Positions 23,988-31,279 of a DNA stretch of 34,742 nt are shown piece by piece; position 1 is the first letter of the stretch, and the number at the start of each line of letters is the position of its first letter. A program made the translations under genes and the position numbers. The notes beneath the pieces were generated by a model. That model was not told where the DNA came from. It searched no databases and saw only the letters and a list, made by a program, of their open reading frames with translations. The stretch comes from Chloroflexota bacterium (GTDB lineage Bacteria > Chloroflexota > Limnocylindria > Limnocylindrales > CSP1-4): contig JACPOU010000034.1 of assembly GCA_016191345.1 (NCBI GenBank), positions 1-34,742 on the forward strand. Direction: 5' to 3'.

Positions 23988-25007
23988 ATGCACATCCTCG
24001 TCACCGGCGGCGCCGGCTACGTCGGTTCGGTGTCGGTGGAACGCCTGGTGGACGCCGGCCACCGAGTCACCGTCCTCGACGACCTCTCGAAGGGCCATCA
24101 CGGAGCGGTCGTCGAGGGCGCGACATTCGTCAAGGGTTCGTTCGGCGATCGTGAGCTGGTGGACCGTCTGCTGCGGGACGGCGGCATCGAGGTCGTGCTC
24201 CACTGCGCCGCCCGCTCCCTGGTCGGCGAATCGATGCGGGACCCCGGCGCCTACTACGCGACGAACGTCGCCGGCGGCCTCTCGCTCCTCCAGGCGATGC
24301 GCGAGACGCGAGTTCGGCGGATCGTCCTGTCCTCCACCGCTGCCGTCTACGGCGTCCCGGAATCGACGCCGATCCGGGAGGACGCCGTCCTCCGGCCGAT
24401 CAATCCCTACGGCGAGACGAAGCGGGCATTCGAGGGCGCGATGGCCTGGTTCGGGCGCGCCTACGGGCTGCGCAGCGCGAGCCTCCGGTACTTCAACGTC
24501 GCGGGAGCCTCGGAGCGCAACGGCGAGGATCACGACCCCTAGACGCACCTCGTCCCGAACGTCCTCACCGCCCTTGCCGGTGGCGAGCCACTGACGCTGT
24601 TCGGCGAGGACTACCCCACACCCGACGGCACCCCGGTCCGCGACTACATCCACGTCCTCGATCTCGCCGACGCCCACCTGGCCGCGATCGAGGCCACCGC
24701 ACCGGGCGATCCGCGCACGGACGAGCCGCTCGTGGCCAACCTCGGCAGCGGCGGCGGGTTCAGCGTTCGCGAAGTGCTCGCGGCGGCCGAGCGCGTCGTC
24801 GGGCGACCCGTGCCGCACACCGTCGGGCCGCGGCGGGCCGGCGATCCGCCCGTGCTCGTGGCGGCCATCGACCGCGCACGCGACGTGCTCGGCTGGGAGC
24901 CTCGGCGTTCGACCCTCGACGCGATGATCGGCTCCGCGTGGGCGTGGCGGCAGGCGCACCCACGGGGCTTCGAGGGACGACCCGAGCCATCGGCCCGCCA
25001 GGGCTGA
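23988..25007 (+). pseudogene. galE: UDP-glucose 4-epimerase-like gene interrupted by an in-frame TAG
   Basis: An extended short-chain dehydrogenase of 339 codons. The first 184 give a Rossmann start (VTGGAGYVGS), LDDLSKGH and the catalytic SSTAAVYG...NPYGETK with Y and K intact. At 24540-24542 a TAG stands between HDP and THLVPNVL, where GalE proteins have a glutamate (HDPETHL), so GAG to TAG is one base. The same frame then continues with clear GalE sequence (LTLFGEDYPTPDGTPVRDYIHVLDL-type region, VANLGSGGGFSV, LGWEPRRSTLDAM) to a TGA at 25005-25007. TAG ends other genes here, so it is not recoded throughout. The cause may be a recent mutation, a sequencing error or readthrough. Only the C-terminal half would be lost. 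Confidence 0.88.
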
Positions 25008-25045
25008 GCGTCCGACGCGCGGCTCGCCGAGGCTCGTCACCCGGC

Positions 25046-25165
25046 CGCGACCCGTCTCAGTGGTCAAGTCGCGGCCAATTGAGCGTGCCACCGGCGCGAA
25101 TCCGTCGGATCGGCGAGGGCGACGAGCACGAATGCTCGCGAATTGACCCGCCACGCGGGTCCGCG
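25046..25165. repeat. Dispersed repeat element, copy A
   Basis: Runs from ACCCGTCTCAG (25050) to a perfect hairpin ACCCGC-CAC-GCGGGT (25146-25160). It carries AATTGACCCGCC just before the hairpin, and TGAGCGTGCCACC and GACGAGCACGAATGCTCGCG inside. It is closely similar to copy B 252 bp on and more distantly to copies C and D near 33.6 kb. It begins about 40 bp after the galE stop in a convergent gene junction. 25008-25617 holds no gene I can support. Confidence 0.8.
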
Positions 25166-25297
25166 AGGCTCGGGCAGGCGCAGCTTGTCCGCGGGGCTCG
25201 GGCAGGCGGAGCGGCGCACTCGCGGCTCGCAGCGCGGACGCGGCCGCATGACGATCCCCTACGCGGCTCCGGGGGGCGGGCGCGGTCCCCGCCGGGC

Positions 25298-25417
25298 CGC
25301 TACCCGTCTCAGCACTCAGTTCGCCGACAATTGAGCGTGCCACCCGCACGAATCCGTCGGACCGGCGAGGGCGACGAGCACGAATGCTCGCGATTTGACC
25401 CGCCACGCGGGTCCGCG
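25298..25417. repeat. Dispersed repeat element, copy B
   Basis: ACCCGTCTCAG begins at 25302 and the hairpin ACCCGC-CAC-GCGGGT is at 25398-25412. The A-B repeat unit is 252 bp and includes flanking sequence up to a copy of the 3' end of the leftward MFS gene (GACGATCCC...TAC...GCGG), so it arose as a tandem duplication. Confidence 0.8.
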
Positions 25418-25464
25418 GGGCTCGGGCGGGCGCAGCTTGTCCGCGGGCTCGGGCAGGCGCAGCG

Positions 25465-25590
25465 GCGCACTCGCGGCGGAGCCGCGCACTCGCGGCGGAG
25501 CCGCGCACTCGCGGCGGAGCCGCGCACTCGGGCAGGCGGAGCCGCGCACTCGCGGCGGAGCCGCGCACTCGCGGCGCGGCGGCGCAATCG
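25465..25590. repeat. 19-bp tandem repeat GCGCACTCGCGGCGGAGCC
   Basis: Complete units at 25465-25483, 25484-25502, 25503-25521 and 25544-25562, a 22-bp variant (25522-25543, with GGGCAGGC inside) and a degenerate end to about 25590. It lies between element B and the end of the leftward transporter gene. Reading frames through it are artefacts. Confidence 0.88.
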
Positions 25591-25617
25591 CGGGCGGACG
25601 CGGCCGGACGACGATCC

Positions 25618-26958
25618 CTACCGCGGCCCCAACGGCGCGGACGCCGGGGACAGGCGATCCGGCGGCGGCGCGGCCCGCTCGTCGACATCGAGCTCGCCGG
25701 AGCCGGTCCAGCGGTCCGACACCGGCCGGATCAGCCACGCCCCGACCAGCATCGCCACGAGGAGGCTCAGGACGGCGACCTGGTAGGCGCCGTTGCCGAG
25801 CGTGTCGAACGTCCACAACAGGATCAAGCCGTACAGCAGCTGCCCGATGACCTGCGATCCCTTCCCCACGAGGCCGTACAGCCCGAAGAACTCGCCGAGC
25901 CGCTCGGGCGGCGCGAGGCGGAGCATGAAGACCCGGTCCGCGACCTGGACCCCGCCGAGGCCGCTGCCCAGGATCCCGCCCGCGACGAGGAAGATCGCGA
26001 TCCCCGCCGGCTCGCCGAGCCCGATCGAGATGCCACCGAGCACGAGCCCCACGGCCCATGACCAGAGGACGGCCATGAGCGTCCGCTTCGGGCCCCAGCG
26101 ATCCACCAGCCGGCCCCACCCGAAGCTCGCCGCCACCGCCACCACGGTGAGTCCGAGGAGAATCAGGTTCGCGACCGTCTGGGTCATGCCCATCGCCCGG
26201 ACCGTCACGACGCTCATGACGACGATGACCGTGTTGACGGCGTCCGAATAGAAGAACCGGCCGACGAGGAACCGCCCGAGGCCCGGCACGCCCCGGGCGT
26301 GCTCGATCGTCCGGAACACCTGCGAGAACGAGCCGGCGATGTCCCCGCGGCGGATCGATTCGCCGGTGGACGTCTCCTTGACGATCAGGAAGATCGGCAC
26401 CGCGAAGATCGCGAACATGATCGCGGAGAGCCGGAAGCGGTCCTCGACCGGAACGTCGAGGAAGAAGATCGCGAGGCCCACCGCGATCGTCCCGAGGTAC
26501 CCGACGGCGACGCCGATCCCGGAGAGCCTGCCGCGGGTCTGCGGCATCGAGACCGTGCGAAGCGTCGCGTCGTAGTAGATGAGCGCCGCCTGGTAGGCGA
26601 AGTTCGCGATCACGAAGAGCACCAGCCCGACGGTGGGCCCGGCCGCGGCAATGAAGGCCGTCGCAGCGATGCAGAGCGACGTGAACACGAGCAGAAACGG
26701 CAGCCGCCGGCCGCCGCGATCGCTGAGCGCGCCGAGGATCGGCGAGACGATGGCGTTGAAGCCGACGCTGACAACGATCGCGAGGCTCAGCAGGAAGTTG
26801 CCGTCGCGCTCGCCGAACTGGGCGTCCTCGGTCAGCCAGATGCCGATGGCCCCGGACACGACCGCGAAGCTGAAGATCGTGTTCGCGAAGTCGTACAGCG
26901 CCCACGCAACGGGAATGCGCGCCTTGCCGGACGGGGTGAGGGACGCGAGGGCCTGCAT
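25618..26958 (-). CDS. MFS transporter, Atg22/UMF1-like
   Basis: A 446-aa integral membrane protein with about 12 hydrophobic segments, starting IPVAWALYDFANTIFSFAVV, the conserved WxLYDFAN opening of the UMF1/vacuole-effluxer (Atg22-like) branch. Others include LGALSDRGGRRLPFLLVFTS (the MFS loop 2-3 GxLxDRxGRR) and FGWGRLVDRWGPKRTLMAV (its repeat). The substrate is unknown; relatives are linked to amino acid or small-metabolite efflux. The ATG at 26958 has an AGGGAG ribosome-binding site 5 nt upstream, one of few real Shine-Dalgarno sites here. The Pro/Ala-rich tail (ERAAPPPDRLSPASAPLGPR) ends at the repeat block, and its 3' end is partly duplicated there. It is divergent from the ligase-like gene by 166 bp. 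Confidence 0.9.
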   Translation of the reverse strand: MQALASLTPSGKARIPVAWALYDFANTIFSFAVVSGAIGIWLTEDAQFGERDGNFLLSLAIVVSVGFNAIVSPILGALSDRGGRRLPFLLVFTSLCIAATAFIAAAGPTVGLVLFVIANFAYQAALIYYDATLRTVSMPQTRGRLSGIGVAVGYLGTIAVGLAIFFLDVPVEDRFRLSAIMFAIFAVPIFLIVKETSTGESIRRGDIAGSFSQVFRTIEHARGVPGLGRFLVGRFFYSDAVNTVIVVMSVVTVRAMGMTQTVANLILLGLTVVAVAASFGWGRLVDRWGPKRTLMAVLWSWAVGLVLGGISIGLGEPAGIAIFLVAGGILGSGLGGVQVADRVFMLRLAPPERLGEFFGLYGLVGKGSQVIGQLLYGLILLWTFDTLGNGAYQVAVLSLLVAMLVGAWLIRPVSDRWTGSGELDVDERAAPPPDRLSPASAPLGPR

Positions 26959-27110
26959 GGCGTGCTCCCTGGTCGTTGGGGCCGATCGGGCCGGGCGGAG
27001 CGGAGGGCTCCACCGCCGGATCATAGAGACGGGCGATGCGCCCGCGCGCCGGATTTTCGGCGACCGCGCCACGCGGGCGTCGCCGGCTGCACCCGCTGGA
27101 TCGAGCGCGG

Positions 27111-27116
27111 TACGAT
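27111..27116 (+). promoter_or_regulatory. Putative -10 box for the ligase-like gene
   Basis: TACGAT ends 8 nt before the ATG at 27125, identical to the box before the hydratase gene at 16465. No Shine-Dalgarno sequence follows. Confidence 0.45.
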
Positions 27117-27124
27117 CCACTTCG

Positions 27125-27823
27125 ATGGCCACCGTCGCCCGCCCCGAGACGCCGCGGCAGCTCCGGCTCATGCCGTATGGCCGGACCTCCACGCGACAGG
27201 TGCGGGACGGAATCTGGGAGCCGCTCTGGGGCGGCCGACGGGCGCTCGTCGAGGTCATGGGCCGCCACGTGTCGTTCCGCGACGAGCACGACGTCACGCT
27301 CGACGGCTTTGACAACCTGCGCGAGGCGATCGTCGACTGCGCCCGGGCCGAGGAGCTCGTCCTCGACGGCTACCTGCTGCCGGCGCCGCTGCGCGACTCG
27401 AGCGACGCCGAGTCGCCGATCGGGCTCGATGCCGCCATGACCGCCGGCCAGGTCGGCAAGCAGATGCTCCTCGGCGGCGGCATCGGCAACGAGCACAGGG
27501 ACGAACTGGCGGCCGCGAGCGCCCGCCGCGTCCGGCTCCACGCCACCTCCCCGACCGCGTTCGTGGCCGTGGACCTGCTCTGGCTCGACGGCGAGCCGCT
27601 CGTGGACCTGCCGCTCCAAGAGCGCAAGCGGCTCCTCGAATCCGTGCTCCTCGACCACGAGCTGGTCCGGCGCACGATGGCCGTCCGGCCGCCGGTCGAG
27701 ACGTGGTTCGCCCAGTGGCGCGCGCTCGGGTTCCGGGAGATGGCGGTCAAGGGCGCGAACAGCCGCTACACGCCCGGCCACCCGAATGGCGAATGGGCGA
27801 TCTCGATGATCCCGAGGCGCTGA
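27125..27823 (+). CDS. ATP-dependent DNA-ligase-like adenylation domain lacking the catalytic lysine
   Basis: A 232-aa protein that aligns by eye with the nucleotidyltransferase domain of LigD/ATP-dependent ligases. The motif I site, normally EPKWDGxR, reads EPLWGGRRA (32-40): the adenylated lysine is L34 and the aspartate G36. Motif III, normally LDGE, is VLDGYLLP (79-86). By contrast AVDLLWLDGEPLVDLPLQERKRLLE is close to the ligase consensus (quoted as DLLWLDGEPLVDLPL), and the end MAVKGANSRYTPGHPNG... EWAIS mimics motifs IV/V with the lysine kept. No oligonucleotide-binding domain follows. Ligation by the normal route should be impossible; a regulatory, nucleic-acid-binding or altered-chemistry role is inferred. 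It starts 8 nt after a TACGAT box. Confidence 0.75.
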   Translation: MATVARPETPRQLRLMPYGRTSTRQVRDGIWEPLWGGRRALVEVMGRHVSFRDEHDVTLDGFDNLREAIVDCARAEELVLDGYLLPAPLRDSSDAESPIGLDAAMTAGQVGKQMLLGGGIGNEHRDELAAASARRVRLHATSPTAFVAVDLLWLDGEPLVDLPLQERKRLLESVLLDHELVRRTMAVRPPVETWFAQWRALGFREMAVKGANSRYTPGHPNGEWAISMIPRR

Positions 27824-27916
27824 CGCGCGGCCGCGACGGGGCGGCGAGCGCCAGGCACGGCGTCGGCGCGCCCCGACCTGCAAGCCGCCTGCGACGCCGC
27901 GGATCGTTGTGGGTGG

Positions 27917-27922
27917 TACGGT
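27917..27922 (+). promoter_or_regulatory. Putative -10 box for the leaderless GT2 gene transcript
   Basis: TACGGT ends 6 nt before the GTG at 27929, opening the probable GT2-gpgS-glycerate kinase operon. The remainder of 27824-27916 shows nothing distinctive. Confidence 0.5.
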
Positions 27923-27928
27923 GAGGTC

Positions 27929-29302
27929 GTGCCCGAGACCGTGCTGACGCCGGCCATCCGCGACGAGATCGCCCGACTGGGCAAAGCGGACATCATGGTC
28001 GGGATTCCGAGCTTCAAGAATGCGGCGACGATCGGCTACGTCGTGCGCGCGTCCCAGGCCGGGCTCGTCCAGTACTTCCCCGACCTCCGGCCCGTCGTCG
28101 TGAATTCCGATGCCGGCTCGCCCGACGGGACGGGCCGCGTCGTCGTCGAGACCGAGCCGCCGGACTACGTGGAGCGGATCCTCCTCGTCCGCGCCAGGAA
28201 CAAGCTGAGCCGCGTCTCGCTGACCTACCCCGAGATCGACGGCAGCGGCGGCAAGGGCGCCGCGCTCCGCACGATCTTCGAGATCGCGGCGGCCCTCGAG
28301 GTGCAGGCCCTCGTCGTCGTGGATTCCGACCTCCGGAGCATCCTGCCGGAGTGGATCGAGCTCCTGGCGGGCCCCATCCTCAAGGGCGGCTACGACTTCG
28401 TCGCGCCGCTCTACAGCCGCCACAAGCACGACGGCACGATCACGAACACCGTCACCTACCCGCTGACCCGGGCGCTGTACGGGCTCCGGATCCGCCAGCC
28501 GATCGGCGGCGACTTCGGCGTCTCCGGTGACCTCGTCCGGCGCTACCTCGAGGCGCCCGGCTGGACGCCCGACGTTTCGAAGTTCGGGATCGACGTCTGG
28601 ATGACGACGACGGCCCTCGCCGGCGGGTTTGCCGTCTGCCAGGCGCGCCTCGGGGCGAAGGTCCACGACCCGAAGGACCCCGGCGCGGACCTCGGGCCGA
28701 TGTTCCGCCAGGTCGTCGGCACGATCCTCCGGATGGCGGTCGCGAACCCGGAGCACTGGCTCGGCGTCCGCGGCAGCCACGACGTCCCGGCCTACGGCTT
28801 CGAGCGGCACGCGGATCCGCCGCCGCTCGAGATCAACGTCCTCCGCCTGCTGTCCGAGTTCCACGCCGGCTCGCTGACGATGACCGAGACGTGGCGATCG
28901 ATGCTGGCGTCGGGGACGGCGGACGAGATCATGGCCCTCGCCGGCGAGGCCGGCCGCGTCGCCGGAGTCGTGCGCGACCGGTTCGGCATGGACCGGCCCA
29001 GCGGCGAGACGGCCTCGACCGCCGCGATGGCCGAGGCCGCGGCCGCGTTCCACTTCCCCGACGACCTCTGGGCCCGGGTCGTGTACGACCTCGTGATCGC
29101 CGCGCGCGAGAAGCCCGAGGCCGTCGATGCCCGCGTCGCCTCGCTCGTGCCGGTCTACTTCGGTCGCGTCGCGTCGCTGGTCATCGAGAACCGAGAGCTC
29201 ACCACGGAGCGCGCCGAGGACCACGTCGAGCGGCAGGCCCGCGAGTTCGAGCGGCTGAAGCCGTACCTCGTCGAACGCTGGTCGAAGGGCGCCGGCGCGT
29301 GA
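27929..29302 (+). CDS. GT2-fold glycosyltransferase, glucosylglycerate/mannosylglycerate synthase-like
   Basis: A 457-aa cytosolic GT-A fold transferase. It starts ADIMVGIPSFKNAATIGYVV, then GSGGKGAALRTIFEIA, the metal-binding DSD (132-134, VVVDSDLRS), PLYSRHKHDGTITNTVTYPL and QPIGGDFGVSGDLV. GKGxALR...DSDLRS mirrors the GKGEALW...DTDVRN layout of the GpgS partner encoded next. The layout recalls single-step glucosylglycerate or mannosylglycerate synthases, which transfer a sugar to glycerate directly; sugar and acceptor are not proven. The C-terminal 150 residues are helical with no membrane segment. It is joined to the gpgS fusion by a GTGA overlap. Confidence 0.78.
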   Translation: MPETVLTPAIRDEIARLGKADIMVGIPSFKNAATIGYVVRASQAGLVQYFPDLRPVVVNSDAGSPDGTGRVVVETEPPDYVERILLVRARNKLSRVSLTYPEIDGSGGKGAALRTIFEIAAALEVQALVVVDSDLRSILPEWIELLAGPILKGGYDFVAPLYSRHKHDGTITNTVTYPLTRALYGLRIRQPIGGDFGVSGDLVRRYLEAPGWTPDVSKFGIDVWMTTTALAGGFAVCQARLGAKVHDPKDPGADLGPMFRQVVGTILRMAVANPEHWLGVRGSHDVPAYGFERHADPPPLEINVLRLLSEFHAGSLTMTETWRSMLASGTADEIMALAGEAGRVAGVVRDRFGMDRPSGETASTAAMAEAAAAFHFPDDLWARVVYDLVIAAREKPEAVDARVASLVPVYFGRVASLVIENRELTTERAEDHVERQAREFERLKPYLVERWSKGAGA

Positions 29303-31263
29303 ACCTGCCCCTCCCCTCCCGGGTCGTCATTCCCGTCGCGAACCCAGCGACCGCGGAGGAGCTCATCCGCTTCGGCTCGGACCTCCTCGACCCCCGGACC
29401 GGCGAGCTGAGCGCGCTCGGGATCGTGGAGGTCCCGGAGGGCATGCCCCTGTCCGAGGGCGCCACGCGGGCCCGCCACGCCCGGCGGCTCCTCCAGAAGG
29501 TCCTCGACTTCGTGCCGGAGGGGACGCGGATCCACCCCATCGTCCGGATCGGCCGGCATGCCGCGGAGGGCATCGTCGAGGCGGCCGCGGAGCTCGGTGC
29601 CGACCTCATCGTCTTCGGCTGGGGTGGCAAGTCGCCCGGTTCCCACGGCGGCCCCGGTGGCATCGCCATGCATGGCGGACCGGGCGCGAACGGCAGCTCG
29701 CCCTTTTCCCCGACGATCGACGAGGTCGTCCGCGAATCGCCCTGCGACGTCGCGGTCGTCAAGCAGCGCGGGGCGCGGGAGATCCGGCGGGTCATGGTCC
29801 CCGTCCGCGGCGGACCGCACGCGGAGCTCGCGCTCCGCTTCGCCGATGCGATCGCCCGCCGTCACGACGCGGAGCTCGTCGCCCTCCACGTCGTCCCGCC
29901 CGGGATCACGATCGCGGTCCGGGCCCAGGCGGAGCGGGCGCTCGCCACGTTCGTGCGCCAGCACGCCACCTCCGCGCGGGTCGAGCTGATCGTCCGCGAG
30001 GCCGCCAACGTCCGGAACGCGATCCTCCGGGAGGCGGACCGGGCCGATCTCGTGCTCATGGGCGCCGCCGCCGCGCCGACTTCCGGGGCCGCCTCGGCCA
30101 GCCTGTTCGGCGCCATGCCGGAGGCGATCGCGACCCGCAGCCACACCTCCGTCATCGTCGTCAAGACGCGCGAGCCGATCGGCCGCCAGACGTTCGAGCA
30201 GCTCGCGTCTCGCGCCGAGACGCTCGCCGCCGCGGACCGGGCCGCCGAGGAGGCACGCGCCGTGCCGAGCCGGGTCGAGCGCTGGTTCGGCGAATCGAAC
30301 TTCCACCACGGCGAGTTCGGGGACCTGCGGCGGCTCACGCAGCTCAAGGAGAAGCAGGGCGTCACGATCAGCCTCGTCCTGCCGACCCTGAACGAGGAGG
30401 AGACGATCGGGCCGATCGTCCGCCGGGCGATCCGCGAGATGGTCGGCCGCGTGCCGCTCCTCGACGAGGTCCTCGTCATCGATTCGTCGTCAACGGATCG
30501 GACCCGCGAGATCGCCGAGGCGGAGGGCGCCCGCGTCGTCCAGCATCCCGACGTCCTGTCCCGCTACGGCTCGTTCCGGGGCAAGGGCGAGGCCCTCTGG
30601 AAGTCGCTCTACGAGACCTCGGGCGACATCGTCGTCTGGGCCGACACCGACGTCCGGAACTGGCACCCGCGGATGGTCTACGGGACGCTGGGCCCGCTCC
30701 TCCACGAGCCGCGCCTCCAGTACGTGAAGGGCTACTACCAGCGCCCGATCGTCGAGGGCGGGGTCCTTCGCGAGGGCGGCGGCGGACGGGTCACCGAGCT
30801 TGTCGCACGGCCGCTCATCAACCTCTTCTACCCGGAGCTCTCGGGGTTCATCCAGCCGCTGGCCGGGGAGTACGCCGGGCGCCGGGCGATCCTCGAGCAG
30901 ATCCCGTTCTTCACGGGCTACGCGGTCGAGATCGGGCACCTCATCGACGTCGCCGAACGGACCGGCATCGAAGGCCTCGGCCAGGTGGACCTCGAGCGGC
31001 GGGTCCACCGGAACCAGGAGCTCGAGGGGCTGTCGAGGATGTCGTTCGTCATCCTCCAGGCGGTCATGAAGCGGCTCGAGGAGCGGCGGAAGGCGCGGCT
31101 GTTCGCGGAGCTCGGCTCCACGATGAAGCTTCCGCGCTCCGGCCGCGGCCGGCTCTCGCTCGAGGTCATCGAGCTCGCCGACCTGGAGCGGCCGCCGATG
31201 ATCCGGATCCCGGAGTACCTGGAGCGGCGACAGGGCGTCCTCGACGTCACCGCGGCGCGCTGA
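29299..31263 (+). CDS. gpgS: Two universal-stress-protein domains fused to glucosyl-3-phosphoglycerate synthase
   Basis: A 654-aa fusion. Residues about 1-158 and 160-294 are UspA-like folds (VVIPVANPATAEELIRFG, LGADLIVFGWGGKS; then VMVPVRGGPHAELALRFADA, ADLVLMGAAA). From about 354 the protein is a GT81-type synthase: ISLVLPTLNEEETIGPIV, DEVLVIDSSSTDRTREIA, GKGEALWKSLYE, DTD (449-451), YVKGYYQRP, GGGRVTELVARPLINLFYPE, IQPLAGEYAGRRAILEQIPF and GYAVEIGHLID. This matches GpgS throughout, which makes glucosyl-3-phosphoglycerate from NDP-glucose and 3-phosphoglycerate. GpgS proteins known to me are 320-400 aa without Usp domains. The first Usp half carries a Gly-rich insert (SPGSHGGPGGIAMHGGPG) near its nucleotide loop. 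The GTG at 29299 overlaps the previous stop. Confidence 0.92.
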   Translation: MNLPLPSRVVIPVANPATAEELIRFGSDLLDPRTGELSALGIVEVPEGMPLSEGATRARHARRLLQKVLDFVPEGTRIHPIVRIGRHAAEGIVEAAAELGADLIVFGWGGKSPGSHGGPGGIAMHGGPGANGSSPFSPTIDEVVRESPCDVAVVKQRGAREIRRVMVPVRGGPHAELALRFADAIARRHDAELVALHVVPPGITIAVRAQAERALATFVRQHATSARVELIVREAANVRNAILREADRADLVLMGAAAAPTSGAASASLFGAMPEAIATRSHTSVIVVKTREPIGRQTFEQLASRAETLAAADRAAEEARAVPSRVERWFGESNFHHGEFGDLRRLTQLKEKQGVTISLVLPTLNEEETIGPIVRRAIREMVGRVPLLDEVLVIDSSSTDRTREIAEAEGARVVQHPDVLSRYGSFRGKGEALWKSLYETSGDIVVWADTDVRNWHPRMVYGTLGPLLHEPRLQYVKGYYQRPIVEGGVLREGGGGRVTELVARPLINLFYPELSGFIQPLAGEYAGRRAILEQIPFFTGYAVEIGHLIDVAERTGIEGLGQVDLERRVHRNQELEGLSRMSFVILQAVMKRLEERRKARLFAELGSTMKLPRSGRGRLSLEVIELADLERPPMIRIPEYLERRQGVLDVTAAR

Positions 31264-31279
31264 GCCGGGCGTCTGCCTG

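Noticed and set aside
23988..25007. Genome-wide use of TAG as sense codon or pyrrolysine
   Set aside because: TAG terminates vapC, mccB and mccA at family-normal lengths; only the galE-like gene carries an internal TAG.
25086..25160. Conserved peptide read from the repeat elements on the minus strand (AGQ...IRA...TETG)
   Set aside because: A shared frame persists through all four copies, but there is no start, no stop-delimited ORF of its own and no ribosome-binding site; DNA-level similarity explains it. Kept as an idea only.
25316..29224. A 1302-codon leftward open frame antisense to the transporter, ligase-like and GT2 genes
   Set aside because: It is the antiphase shadow of GC-rich coding DNA; the translation is Arg/Gly/Asp-rich without any domain, and known genes cover it.
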